Source: Actinomycetota bacterium (GTDB lineage: Bacteria; Actinomycetota; Acidimicrobiia; Acidimicrobiales; Microtrichaceae). Taken from it: a DNA stretch of 64,000 bases. Below are positions 30,416-39,274 of this stretch, one piece after another (the stretch's first letter is position 1; each line of letters starts with the position of its first letter). The position numbers and the translations under genes were made by a program. The DNA is taken from assembly GCA_016703525.1 (NCBI GenBank), contig JADJBW010000008.1:1-64000 (forward strand). Direction: 5' to 3'. The notes beneath the pieces are model-generated. The model saw only the letters and a list, made by a program, of their open reading frames with translations, searched no databases and was not told the DNA's origin.

Positions 30416-31008
30416 CGTCCGCTGACCTCCAAGATCCGGTACCCGCGTTGCGAGGTGAGCCGTGTGACGTCCCACCCGTTGGCGCCGATCCACGCCGCGA
30501 GGCTGTCGGAACCGAGGTGCTTGTGGACCACCCACCACGACGACGCGTTCGGCGCGAGGCGGCCGAGCCACGAGGTGAACAGCTCGTGCAGCACGGCCTT
30601 GCCGACACGGATCGGTGGATTCGACCAGATGCCGTCGACCACCAGATCGTCCGGGAGGTCGTCGGGCGCGACGACGCGAACATTGGTGCAGCCGGCGGCG
30701 GCGGCATTGGATTCGCACAGGTCACGCGCCCGAGCGTTCACATCGACCGCCCAGACCTGAGCGTGCGGCGCACGGCGAGCGAGGGTCACGGCGATCGCCC
30801 CGTAGCCGCAGCCCACGTCGACGAGCACGCGCTGGGTCGCCGTCGGCGTGGGTGCCGCCGCGAGCAGGACTCGCGTTCCGGTGTCGACGTGGTCGGGTGA
30901 AAACACGCCCCGGTCGGTCGCGAGGTCGACGGTCAGATCGTCCAGGGTCAACCGGACCGAGGCGGGTCGCGAGGTCGCGGTCGGCGACGCGTCGAAGTAG
31001 TGGCCCAT
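30412..31008 (-). CDS. RsmC-like class I methyltransferase (rRNA guanine-N2 type)
   Basis: 198-aa single-domain methyltransferase of the 'methyltransferase small' family. The N-terminal half has DRGVFSPDHVDTGTRVLL. LVDVGCGYGAIAVTLA is SAM motif I and WSNPPIRVGK the NPP[IF] catalytic motif for base N-methylation. Related to the catalytic half of RsmC/RlmG. It starts 13 bp after the UbiB-family gene. Confidence 0.88.
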   Translation of the reverse strand: MGHYFDASPTATSRPASVRLTLDDLTVDLATDRGVFSPDHVDTGTRVLLAAAPTPTATQRVLVDVGCGYGAIAVTLARRAPHAQVWAVDVNARARDLCESNAAAAGCTNVRVVAPDDLPDDLVVDGIWSNPPIRVGKAVLHELFTSWLGRLAPNASSWWVVHKHLGSDSLAAWIGANGWDVTRLTSQRGYRILEVSGR

Positions 31009-31021
31009 GCGGCGCGGTTCC

Positions 31022-32507
31022 GTTCAGTCGTCGATCAGGGCGAGGATCTCGCCGAGCTCGGTGGGGTATCGCGACAGGAAGTACCCGAAGACGGCTCGAT
31101 CTCGTCGAAGAGGTTCGTGCCGGGAGCGAGAGCGTTCGCGAACCCGTTGAGATACAGCAGGTTCTTGAAGATGAGCACGAGGTCCTTGGGCAGGCGGAAG
31201 CCGTTGCGCACGAGCACCTTGATGATGGCGCCGAGCGCAGGACCGAGCCCGTCGACGGTGAGCGTTGCGCTGCGGTCCAACAGCGCTGGCGCGGCGGCTG
31301 AGAGCTCGGCCTCGAGTTGCCTGACGAAGGGCCCGAGGTCGCTCCGGCGGGGGAGCGCACCGAAGCGTTGCAGCGCCAGCACTTGCATGCGGGTGTCGTT
31401 GCGCCCGAAGCCGAACAGCAGCTGCACGACCGCGACGCGCTGCGTGGCGTCGAGGCGCCCGACGATGCCGAAATCGATCAGCGACAGGGTCCCGTCGGGG
31501 CTGATGAGCACGTTGCCTGCGTGCAGATCGCCGTGGAAACGGCCGAACGCCACGAGGTGTTCGATCACCATGGTGACGGCGAGGCGAAGGAGCCGCTCGC
31601 CGTCGATCGCGTCGGGGTACGCCGTCTTCGCCTTGTCATACGGCAGGCCGTGCACCCGTGTCATGGTGAGCACGTCGTTGAACGTGAGATGGGGGATGGG
31701 GCGAGGCATGATCGCCTGGTCGTGGCCGGCCGCTTCAGCGGCGAGCGCGAGTTCCACCTGGTTGATCGCCTCGAAGTTCAGGTGGCACTCCTCGAGTGCG
31801 AGCGCACCGAAGAGCTCAACGAACCCGGTGAGGTTCGCCGTGCGGGCGGCCTTCGACGCTCGTTCGGCAGCGCTGGCCGCCGCAGCGAGCGTGCGGAGGT
31901 CGCGGCTGAACTGGCGTTGGACGCCTGGCCGGCGGACCTTGACGACCACCTCGGTGCCGTCGTGCAACACCGCCGCGTGGGCCTGGCCGATCGACGCAGC
32001 GCCAAGGGGCTCGGGGTCGAACTCGACAAAGGCAGAGCGCAGCGGCGCACCGATACGCGCCTCGATGCGCGCCTCCGCGACGCCCGGGGCGAGCGGTTTG
32101 GCGGCGTCCCGGCACCAGCCGAAGGCGTTGACCCAGGCGTCGGGCAGCAGGCCCTGCGCCGTCGCGATGAACTGGCCGAGCTTCACGAAGGTCGGTCCGC
32201 CGGCGCCCACGATTTCTTCGAGGTGACTGCGCCACTCACGTCCATCGTGGCCGGGCCCGGTGAGGCTCGTCGCCGCGCCGCGGGCGACACTGGCGGCGGT
32301 CTGGCCGACCGCGGCGAAGGTGGCGGGACGAAGCGACGGCTGGGTCAGCGCGGCGGCGCGTTCGGCGACCTGGCGCCGCGCTGCGTCGCTGCCGGCAATC
32401 CAGATCCGTGCGGGCTCGCGCAACGCCGGGTTCGCTGCCAGCGCTGGTGATGCGTCGAGCAGCTCGGTGAAGTCGGGAAGCGGGGGCGGGGCCTTGGCCG
32501 TCGTCAT
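31022..32507 (-). CDS. ABC1/UbiB-family atypical kinase (indel near 31100)
   Basis: Atypical protein-kinase-like ATPase of the AarF/UbiB/COQ8 family. FVKLGQFIATAQGLLP is the KxGQ helix that covers the active site. GAASIGQAHAA replaces the P-loop and VVVKVRRPGV gives the ATP Lys. FHGDLHAGNVLI and LIDFGIVGRL are the catalytic and Mg loops. After LFDEI the frame slips; the other frame ends AVFGYFLSRYPTELGEILAL. About 495 aa in all. The ATG overlaps the stop of a 10-codon upstream ORF. The role in an organism using menaquinone is open. Confidence 0.9.
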
Positions 32508-32536
32508 CGCCGCCGCTGAGGGAAGGGGGCCGCCAT
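32504..32536 (-). CDS. 10-codon leader ORF overlapping the ubiB-like start
   Basis: Reads MAAPFPQRRR and ends in a TGA that overlaps the ATG of the kinase gene (ATGA). Its ATG is 7 nt downstream of a TAGCCT -10 box, so it is probably the true first codon of a leaderless transcript. It would deliver ribosomes to the overlapping kinase start, which has no strong ribosome site. The Arg triplet at its end might allow regulation, but that is speculation. Confidence 0.4.
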   Translation of the reverse strand: MAAPFPQRRR

Positions 32537-32543
32537 GGCGGCG

Positions 32544-32549
32544 AGGCTA
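32544..32549 (-). promoter_or_regulatory. putative leaderless -10 box (TAGCCT) for the ubiB-like operon
   Basis: TAGCCT on the minus strand, 7 nt before the ATG of the leader ORF. It is divergent from the def promoter 36 bp away. Confidence 0.45.
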
Positions 32550-32584
32550 GCGGCCGGGCGACCCGTGCGGTCGTGGCGCGGCCG

Positions 32585-32590
32585 TAGACT
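32585..32590 (+). promoter_or_regulatory. putative leaderless -10 box (TAGACT) for def
   Basis: TAGACT lies 6 nt before the def ATG with no ribosome-binding site. It probably starts the def-fmt-rsmB transcript. Confidence 0.5.
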
Positions 32591-32596
32591 GCGGCG

Positions 32597-33163
32597 ATGC
32601 CCAGCCTTCGTATTCGTCTCGTCGGCGACCCGGTCTTGCGTCAGGTGACCCCGGAGATGACCGACATCGATGCCGACGTGGTTGCGGTCATCGACGACAT
32701 GTTCGAGGCGATGTACGCGGCCCCCGGAATCGGCCTGGCGGCGCCCCAGGTCGGCATCTCCAAGCGGTTCTTCGTCTATGACCTCGGCGACGAGGACGAG
32801 AGCCGTCAGGGCGTGCTCGTGAACCCTCGCATCACCGGAAGCGACGGCGAGTGGTACTTCGAGGAGGGCTGCCTCTCGATCCCCGGCCAGAACTTCGAGA
32901 TCTGTCGGCCGAAATCGATCGAGGTGACCGGCCGCGACCTCGACGGGAACGAGGTGGCCTTCGAGGCGGACGAACTCATGGCGCGGCTGGTTCAGCACGA
33001 GCTCGACCACCTCGACGGCGTGTTGATGATCGACCATCTCGATGAGGACCAGGCCAAGGACGCCAAGCGGCGCGTGCGCGAGCTGCAGATGAGCCGAGCC
33101 GGAACGCCCGACCCCCTCGAACGTGAACCGTCGCTGCTGCGTCGCACGTTCCGCCTCCGCTGA
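32597..33163 (+). CDS. def: peptide deformylase
   Basis: Removes the N-formyl group from nascent proteins. The three motifs are present: GIGLAAPQVG, EEGCLSIPG (metal Cys) and QHELDHLDG (HExxH). The 188 aa include a basic C-terminal tail. Paired with fmt 10 bp downstream, so formylation and deformylation enzymes are co-expressed, with rsmB third. Confidence 0.97.
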   Translation: MPSLRIRLVGDPVLRQVTPEMTDIDADVVAVIDDMFEAMYAAPGIGLAAPQVGISKRFFVYDLGDEDESRQGVLVNPRITGSDGEWYFEEGCLSIPGQNFEICRPKSIEVTGRDLDGNEVAFEADELMARLVQHELDHLDGVLMIDHLDEDQAKDAKRRVRELQMSRAGTPDPLEREPSLLRRTFRLR

Positions 33164-33173
33164 GCCCGCCTGC

Positions 33174-33977
33174 ATGCGCCTGGTCTATCTCGGCACCCCC
33201 GAGCTCGCAGTCGCGCCGCTCGCCGGCCTGCACCGTGCTGGACACGACATCGCGCTCGTCGTGTCGGCCCCCGACCGCCGGCGCGGGCGCGGCGCGGCCA
33301 CGTCGCCGACGCCGGTGAAGGCGGCGGCCGAGGCCATGGGACTTCCCGTCAGCGATCAGGTCGACGCCGTGCTCGATGTCGACGCCGAGTTGGGCGTCGT
33401 CGTCGCGTTCGGCCAGATCCTTCGACCGCACATCCTTCGTGCCGTGCCGATGCTGAATCTGCACTTCTCGCTCCTACCTCGCTGGCGCGGGGCAGCGCCG
33501 GTGGAGCGAGCGATCCTCGCCGGCGACACCGAGACCGGTGTGTGCCTCATGGCGATGGACGAGAGGCTCGACACCGGTGCGGTGTATTCCCGATCAGTCA
33601 CGGCGGTCGGCTCCAAAACGACCGCGGAACTGTGGGACGAGCTGAGCGCAACGGGCACCGAGCTGCTGCTCGGCGCGCTCGAGTCGGGCCTCGGCGACCC
33701 CGAACCCCAATCGGGCGAGGTCACGTACGCGCACAAGATCACCAATGAGGATCGTCGCCTCGATCCGGCGACCCAGTCGGCCGATCACCTCTGGCGCGTC
33801 GTGCGCGTCGGGGGAGCATGGACCGAGGTTCACGGCCGGCGGCTCAAGGTGCACTCGGCGGAGCTGCGCGAGGGGGCGTTCGTGCCGCTCATCGTGCAGG
33901 CCGAAGGGCGCGGGCCCGTGAGCTACGCCGACTTCCTGCGCGGGGCCCGTCTCGACGCGACGGACGTTCGCTGGTGA
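33174..33977 (+). CDS. fmt: methionyl-tRNA formyltransferase (short form)
   Basis: Formylates Met-tRNA-fMet. MRLVYLGTPELAV starts the Rossmann domain, and NLHFSLLPRWRGAAPVERAI contains the catalytic Asn/His loop of the 10-formyl-THF site. YAHKITNEDRRLDP opens the C-terminal domain. At 267 aa it is about 45 residues shorter than E. coli Fmt, the C-terminal tRNA-binding domain being reduced. The stop overlaps the rsmB GTG. Confidence 0.95.
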   Translation: MRLVYLGTPELAVAPLAGLHRAGHDIALVVSAPDRRRGRGAATSPTPVKAAAEAMGLPVSDQVDAVLDVDAELGVVVAFGQILRPHILRAVPMLNLHFSLLPRWRGAAPVERAILAGDTETGVCLMAMDERLDTGAVYSRSVTAVGSKTTAELWDELSATGTELLLGALESGLGDPEPQSGEVTYAHKITNEDRRLDPATQSADHLWRVVRVGGAWTEVHGRRLKVHSAELREGAFVPLIVQAEGRGPVSYADFLRGARLDATDVRW

Positions 33978-35110
33978 CCGGCTCGGCCGCTCGACGCGTC
34001 GCGATCGACGCGCTCGTCGCGATCGAACGCGACGACTCCTACGCCAACCTCCGGCTCGGAACGCTGCTCGACCGCTCCGGGCTCGACGAGCGTGACCGCG
34101 GCTTCGTGACCGAGATCGTGTACGGCACGATCCGTCGTCGGGCGACGGTGGACCACCTCGTCGATCGGTTCCTGTCGAGCGAGCCGCCGCCGATCGCACG
34201 CGCCGCGCTGCGCATCGGTGCGTATCAGCTGCATGTGCTGGGGGTCCCACCGCACGCAGCGGTCGCAGCGACCGTGGAGGCGACGCCGAAGCGGTTCCGC
34301 GGGCTCGTCAACGCGGTCCTGCGGCGAGTGTCGAGTTCCGAGGTCTCGTGGCCCGACGACGCGACGCGCCTGAGCTACCCGGCCTGGCTGGTCGATCGAC
34401 TGGTCGCCGACCTCGGCCGCGACGTGGCGCTCGCGGCGCTCGACGAGATGAACCGATCCGCACCGGCCGAGGCCCGGGCCGACGGGTACATGCAGGACCG
34501 CGCCTCGCAGTGGGTGGCCGAGGCGGTCGGTGCGCGACCCGGCGACCTCGTCGTCGACCTGTGCGCCGCTCCCGGAGGCAAGTCGACCGCAATGGCGGCC
34601 GCGGGTGCCACGGTGCTGGGGCTCGACCTGCACTCGCACCGGGCGGCGCTGGTGCAGTCGAACGCAGAGCGCCTGTCGGCATCGGTGGCGGCGGTCGTGG
34701 CCGACGGTCGGCGGGCGCCGCTGCGGGCCGGGTGCGCCGATCGGGTGCTGGTCGACGCGCCGTGTTCGGGTCTGGGCGTGCTGCGCCGCCGCGCCGATGC
34801 TCGGTGGCGGGTGACACCGAGCGACATCGACCGGCTCGTCGCGCTCCAGCGCGAACTGCTCGAAGCGGCCCTTCGGCTGGTTCGCCCCGGAGGGACGCTC
34901 GTCTACAGCGTCTGCACGCTCACGTCGAGCGAGACGGCGGGGGTCGCTGACGACTTCGAGGCGGCGCACGGCGGCGCGATCGCTGCGCTGGCACCACCGG
35001 GCGCACCGTGGGAGCCGATCGGCTCGGGCGCACGGCTGTTGCCGCAGTCCGCCGGCACCGACGGTATGGCGGTCTTTCGCTGGCAGGTCGGCGGTCCGTC
35101 GGCGGCGTGA
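33974..35110 (+). CDS. rsmB: 16S rRNA (cytosine-967 C5) methyltransferase
   Basis: NusB-like N-terminal domain (about 1-130, ARRVAIDALVAIERDDSYANL, RAALRIGAYQLHVL) fused to a Rossmann SAM domain. CAAPGGKSTAM is the SAM motif, DAPCSGLGVLRR holds one catalytic Cys and YSVCTLTSSE the other. The 378 aa lack part of the PUA-like middle region of longer homologues. GTG start overlaps fmt. Confidence 0.94.
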   Translation: MTGSAARRVAIDALVAIERDDSYANLRLGTLLDRSGLDERDRGFVTEIVYGTIRRRATVDHLVDRFLSSEPPPIARAALRIGAYQLHVLGVPPHAAVAATVEATPKRFRGLVNAVLRRVSSSEVSWPDDATRLSYPAWLVDRLVADLGRDVALAALDEMNRSAPAEARADGYMQDRASQWVAEAVGARPGDLVVDLCAAPGGKSTAMAAAGATVLGLDLHSHRAALVQSNAERLSASVAAVVADGRRAPLRAGCADRVLVDAPCSGLGVLRRRADARWRVTPSDIDRLVALQRELLEAALRLVRPGGTLVYSVCTLTSSETAGVADDFEAAHGGAIAALAPPGAPWEPIGSGARLLPQSAGTDGMAVFRWQVGGPSAA

Positions 35111-35140
35111 ACAGCGTGCTTCCATCAGTCAGCCCGTGGG

Positions 35141-35146
35141 TAGCAT
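35141..35146 (+). promoter_or_regulatory. putative leaderless -10 box (TAGCAT) for the Mog-family gene
   Basis: TAGCAT ends 7 nt before the GTG at 35154, with no ribosome site. Confidence 0.45.
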
Positions 35147-35153
35147 CTAGTGC

Positions 35154-35710
35154 GTGCAGCCCCACGAACACGACGCAGCGATCCACCGCGACCTCGCGGG
35201 CTCGGTGAGCGAGCCGACACCGTTGCTTGCCAAGGTGCTGACGGTGTCGGACAGCGTGGTGGCCGGCGTTACCCGAGAGGCGCGTCGGGTCAGGCGCTCA
35301 TCGATCGGCTGACCGCAGCCGGATTCCGCGTGATGGAGCACCGCGTGAGCCCCGACGGCGCCGAGGAGGTCGCGAATGCGTTGGCCCACATGGCGTACTT
35401 CTTCAACGGGCTGATCGTGTCGACCGGCGGCACCGGGTTCGGCCCTCGCGACAAGACGCCCGAGGGCACACGCCGGGTGCTCGACCGGCGAGCGTCGGGG
35501 CTCTCCGAGGCGATGCGGGCGGTGAACCCGCTGGGGCGCCTGTCGCGCGGCGTCGCCGGGACGCGGGGTCGAGCGCTGATCCTGAACGTGGCGGGATCGC
35601 CGGGCGCAGCGGTCGAGATGCTCGACGCGGTGCTCGACATCGTGCCGCACGCGCTGCGGCTCATGTCGGGCCGACCGGCGGCCCATCCGAGCACGATCAC
35701 GCCCCACTGA
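35154..35710 (+). CDS. MoaB/Mog-family molybdopterin protein (one-base deletion near 35287)
   Basis: Molybdopterin adenylyltransferase-type protein of molybdenum cofactor synthesis. The first frame gives the N-terminus with AKVLTVSDSVVAGV. After a one-base loss near 35287 the next frame resumes at SGQALIDRLTAAGF and runs through the MPT-binding signature STGGTGFGPRDKTPEGT and LNVAGSPGAAVEML. About 185 aa, normal for MogA/MoaB. Another Mo-cofactor-type domain (MobA) is 5 kb downstream in a fusion protein and a MOSC protein at 58.5 kb. Confidence 0.88.
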
Positions 35711-35796
35711 GTCGCGTCGGTCGGCCCTGGCGAGCCCGTCCGGCGACCGACCGGTCGAATTCGCGACGACCGCTGGAATTTCGACCGACGCACTGC

Positions 35797-35802
35797 TACC
35801 GT
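35797..35802 (+). promoter_or_regulatory. putative leaderless -10 box (TACCGT) for the rib operon
   Basis: TACCGT ends 8 nt before the ribD ATG. I looked for an FMN riboswitch in the 100 bp upstream and saw none. Confidence 0.45.
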
Positions 35803-35810
35803 GCCGGATC

Positions 35811-36869
35811 ATGACCGACCAGTCATCGTCCCAGGATCGCGAGTGCATGGCGCGAGCCATCGCCGCGGCCGCGCGGGTGCGCTGCATCACCTCGCCGAAT
35901 CCGTGGGTGGGTGCGGTGTTGCGATCCGCCGGAGGCGAGCTCTTCGAGGGCGCGACCATGGAGGTCGGCGGGGCCCACGCCGAGGTGACCGCTCTCGCTG
36001 CGGCAGGCGACGCCGCTGCCGGCTCCACGGTGTACGTGACGCTGGAGCCGTGCTCGCACACCGGGCGCACCGGCCCGTGCGCCGACGTGCTGATCGCTGC
36101 GGGCGTCGCCCGAGTCGTCGTGGCGGTCGAAGACCCCGACGAGCGAGTGCGGGGCCGCGGCATCGAGCGTCTCCGGGCCGCCGGCATCCAGGTTGACGTC
36201 GGGCTCTACGCCGACCGGGTCCGCCACCAGCTGGCGCCGTACCTGAAGCACCGCACCACGGGGCGACCGTATGTGGTGCTGAAGCTGGCCGCCTCGCTCG
36301 ACGGGGGAACGGCGGCGCCGAACGGCACCTCGCAGTGGATCACCTCGCCGGCAGGCATTGCCGATGGCCACCGGCTGCGTGCCGAGAGCGACGCGATCGT
36401 GATCGGCGCAGGGACCGTGCGCCACGACAATCCGAGTCTGACGGTGCGCGACTACCAGCCGCCGGTGATCCGCCAACGCGGCGACGTCGACCCGGTGCGC
36501 GTGGTGCTCGGTTCGGCCCCGCCGGATGCGCTCGTCCAGCCATGCCGCGAGATGCACGGCCCGCTCGAGGAGGTCCTCGACGATCTGGGCCGAGACGGCG
36601 TGCTGCAAGTGCTCGTCGAGGGCGGTGCGTCGGTGGCCGGCCAATTCCACCGCGCCGGGCTGGTCGACCGGTACGTGATCTACCTGGCCCCCGCCCTGTT
36701 CGGCGGCGGTGATGCGCGTGGCCTCTTCACCGGCCCGGGCGTCTACACGGTCGACGAGTTGTGGCGCGGTCGGTTCCTCTCGGTCGAGCGCGTCGGCGAC
36801 GATCTCCGGGTTGAGATGGAGCCGGCCGACGCGGCCGAGCCGGCCGACGAGCAGACAGAAGGAGCGTGA
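35811..36869 (+). CDS. ribD: riboflavin biosynthesis deaminase/reductase
   Basis: Two consecutive steps of riboflavin synthesis. The deaminase domain (about 1-145) has NPWVGAVL, the zinc motif HAE and PCSHTGRTGPC. The reductase domain (about 150-345) has LKLAASLDG, SQWITS and LVEGGASVAGQF. The 352 aa are typical. First gene of ribD-ribE-ribBA-ribH, all overlapping or within 4 bp. Confidence 0.97.
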   Translation: MTDQSSSQDRECMARAIAAAARVRCITSPNPWVGAVLRSAGGELFEGATMEVGGAHAEVTALAAAGDAAAGSTVYVTLEPCSHTGRTGPCADVLIAAGVARVVVAVEDPDERVRGRGIERLRAAGIQVDVGLYADRVRHQLAPYLKHRTTGRPYVVLKLAASLDGGTAAPNGTSQWITSPAGIADGHRLRAESDAIVIGAGTVRHDNPSLTVRDYQPPVIRQRGDVDPVRVVLGSAPPDALVQPCREMHGPLEEVLDDLGRDGVLQVLVEGGASVAGQFHRAGLVDRYVIYLAPALFGGGDARGLFTGPGVYTVDELWRGRFLSVERVGDDLRVEMEPADAAEPADEQTEGA

Positions 36870-36873
36870 CGGC

Positions 36874-37473
36874 GTGTTCACGGGAATCGTCGAAGAACTC
36901 GGCTCGGTGATCGACCGCACCGGGTCACGATTGCGGATCGGCGCGTCGCTGGTGCTCGACGGCATCAAGCTCGGTGACTCGACAGCGGTCAACGGCTGTT
37001 GCCTCACGGTGGTCGACTTCGACGCCGCCGCCGGATGGTGGGACGCAGACGTGAGCGACGAAACGTATTCGCGCACCTCACTCGGCGACTTGGCGACGGG
37101 CGACGCGGTGAACCTCGAGCGGCCGGTCCGGCTCTCGGATCGCCTCGGCGGGCACCTGGTGCAGGGCCATGTCGACGCGGTCGGCGTGGTGACCGAGCCG
37201 GTGCCGGAACTGACGGTGCGGGTGCCGCCCACGCTGCTGCGCTACATCGTCGAGAAGGGATCGATCACCGTCGACGGCGTGTCGCTGACCGTCGTCGAGG
37301 TCGACGACGAGGGGTTCAGCACGGCCATCATCCCGCACACCGCCGCGGTGACGACGCTCGGGCGTCGGCGCCCAGGCGACCCCGTGAACATCGAGGTCGA
37401 CGTGACCGCCAAGTACATCGAGCGGCTGATCGCCGCACAACTGCCATCGGAGGCGACCCACGATGAGTCGTGA
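36874..37473 (+). CDS. ribE: riboflavin synthase, alpha subunit
   Basis: Dismutates two 6,7-dimethyl-8-ribityllumazines to riboflavin. The N-terminal FTGIVEELG and its repeat-domain counterpart, GHLVQGHVDAVG, VNGCCLTVV and the second-domain VDGVSLTVVEVDDEGF show the duplicated lumazine-binding barrel. The 199 aa are normal. GTG 36874 is the first in-frame start matching family N-termini. It overlaps ribBA by 11 bp. Confidence 0.96.
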   Translation: MFTGIVEELGSVIDRTGSRLRIGASLVLDGIKLGDSTAVNGCCLTVVDFDAAAGWWDADVSDETYSRTSLGDLATGDAVNLERPVRLSDRLGGHLVQGHVDAVGVVTEPVPELTVRVPPTLLRYIVEKGSITVDGVSLTVVEVDDEGFSTAIIPHTAAVTTLGRRRPGDPVNIEVDVTAKYIERLIAAQLPSEATHDES

Positions 37474-38686
37474 CGAGAACGTGTTCGCATCGATCGACGA
37501 CGCGGTCGCGGCCATAGGCCGCGGCGAGATCGTGGTGGTGGTCGACGACGAGGACCGTGAGAACGAGGGCGACCTGATCATGGCCGCCGAGCACGCGACG
37601 CCCGAGGCGATCGCGTTCTTCGTGCGCCACACGTCGGGTGTGATCTGCGCGCCGCTCACCGGCGACCGGCTCGACGAGCTCGACGTGCCGCTGATGGTGC
37701 ACGACAACACCGAGTCGCACCGCACGGCGTTCACGGCGAGCGTCGACCTGATCCACGGCACGTCGACGGGCATCTCCGCTGCCGATCGCTCGGCGACGAT
37801 CCGTGCGCTCACCGACCCGGCGACACGCCCGAGCGACCTCGCTCGTCCGGGCCACATCTTCCCCTTGCGCTACTCCGACGGCGGGGTGCTGAAGCGGGCC
37901 GGTCACACCGAGGCCGCGGTCGACCTCGCACGGATGGCCGGCTGCTACCCGGCCGGTGTGCTGTGCGAGATCGTCAAGGACGACGGCACGATGGCTCGCG
38001 TCCCCGACCTGGTGGAGTTCTGCCGCGAGCACGGCCTGTTGATGGTTTCGATCGCGCAGCTCATCAAGCACCGGCGACAGAACGAGAAGCTCATTCGGCG
38101 CGTCTCGGAGGCGCGCATCCCCACCGATTGGGGCGACTTCACCTGTTACGTCTACGAGTCGCTGCTCGACGGCGAGCAGCACGTGGCGATGGTGCGTGGC
38201 GCGGTGGCGGGGGAGCGCGACGTGATGGTTCGCGTGCACTCGGAGTGCCTGACGGGCGATGTGTTCGGGTCGATGCGCTGCGACTGTGGCACGCAGCTCT
38301 CGGGAGCGATGCAGGCGATCGCCGAGGAGGGCCTCGGCGTGTTGATCTACTTGCGAGGCCACGAGGGCCGCGGCATCGGGTTGGGCCACAAGATCCGTGC
38401 GTACAACCTGCAGGAGCAGGGCCTCGACACGGTGCAGGCCAACGTGGCGCTCGGGCTTCCGGTCGACAGCCGCGAGTACGGCATCGGGGCGCAGATGCTG
38501 AACGACCTGGGCATCACGACGATGCGCCTCATCACGAACAACCCCTCCAAGTTCGGCGGGCTCGACGGGTTCGGGCTGGAGATCACGGGCCGCGTCTCGA
38601 TTCCGGTGGTCGCGAACCCCGAGAACATCGACTACCTGCGCACCAAGAAGGAGCAGATGGGTCACCTGCTGGAGGGCCTGGACTGA
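37463..38686 (+). CDS. ribBA: bifunctional DHBP synthase / GTP cyclohydrolase II
   Basis: Supplies both precursors of the riboflavin ring. The RibB domain (about 1-205) has VVDDEDRENEGDLIMAAEHA and HTEAAVDLARMAGCYPAGVLCE. The RibA domain (about 210-407) has the zinc site in ECLTGDVFGSMRCDCGTQL, with YLRGHEGRGIGL and LITNNPSK. Full-length 407 aa, stop overlapping the ribH ATG. Confidence 0.97.
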   Translation: MSRDENVFASIDDAVAAIGRGEIVVVVDDEDRENEGDLIMAAEHATPEAIAFFVRHTSGVICAPLTGDRLDELDVPLMVHDNTESHRTAFTASVDLIHGTSTGISAADRSATIRALTDPATRPSDLARPGHIFPLRYSDGGVLKRAGHTEAAVDLARMAGCYPAGVLCEIVKDDGTMARVPDLVEFCREHGLLMVSIAQLIKHRRQNEKLIRRVSEARIPTDWGDFTCYVYESLLDGEQHVAMVRGAVAGERDVMVRVHSECLTGDVFGSMRCDCGTQLSGAMQAIAEEGLGVLIYLRGHEGRGIGLGHKIRAYNLQEQGLDTVQANVALGLPVDSREYGIGAQMLNDLGITTMRLITNNPSKFGGLDGFGLEITGRVSIPVVANPENIDYLRTKKEQMGHLLEGLD

Positions 38687-39180
38687 TGGGCATCGATCAG
38701 CAATCCGCCGGCCGCGTTGCGCCCATGCTCGACGGCGCGGGCATGCGCGTCGGCGTCGTGTGCGGACGGTTCAACGACACGATCACGCTGCGGCTGCTCG
38801 ACGGCGCCGTGCGCGGACTGCAGTCGATGGGCGTCGCCGAGGCGGACGTCGCGGTCGAGTGGGTTCCCGGTGCCTTCGAGGTGCCGTTCGCGGCGCGGAC
38901 GCTGATTCGCTCCGGTGGGTTCGATGCGATCATCGGCCTCGGCTGCGTGATCCGCGGCGACACGTCGCACTACGACTTCGTCGCGGGCGAGTGCGCCCGC
39001 GGATTGCAGGACGTGGAGCTCGAGACGGGCGTCCCGGTGATCTTCGGCGTGCTGACCACCGAGGACGTCGAGCAGGCCCTGGCGCGGTCCGAGCCGGCCG
39101 GCGGGCACAACGTGGGCGAGGAGGGCGCGCACACGGCCGTCGAGATGGCGACCCTGGTGCGCCGGTATCCGCCCGCCTGA
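38686..39180 (+). CDS. ribH: 6,7-dimethyl-8-ribityllumazine synthase
   Basis: Condenses the RibA/D and RibB products. VVCGRFNDTITLRLLDGA, VEWVPGAFEVPFAA, the phosphate loop GCVIRGDTSHYDFV and the catalytic His region VIFGVLTTEDVEQAL are all present. The 164 aa are normal. It ends the rib operon and is convergent with the lipoprotein gene after 94 bp. Confidence 0.97.
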   Translation: MGIDQQSAGRVAPMLDGAGMRVGVVCGRFNDTITLRLLDGAVRGLQSMGVAEADVAVEWVPGAFEVPFAARTLIRSGGFDAIIGLGCVIRGDTSHYDFVAGECARGLQDVELETGVPVIFGVLTTEDVEQALARSEPAGGHNVGEEGAHTAVEMATLVRRYPPA

Positions 39181-39274
39181 CGGTCGCCCGGGTCGGTTCG
39201 CGCCCGGTGCTGGGAGCAGATCTCCGTGCCGCGACGACTGTCGGCGCGGAGGCGCCTCGATCGCCTCGATCGTC

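Noticed and set aside
30416..30718. N-terminal extension of the SpoU methyltransferase
   Set aside because: The upstream in-frame codons lie opposite or across the RsmC-like gene and read as Arg-rich noise; ATG 30415 fits the family N-terminus and the 4-bp overlap.
35711..35810. FMN riboswitch before ribD
   Set aside because: Only 100 bp upstream, with none of the conserved RFN blocks; a leaderless -10 box sits right before the start codon.
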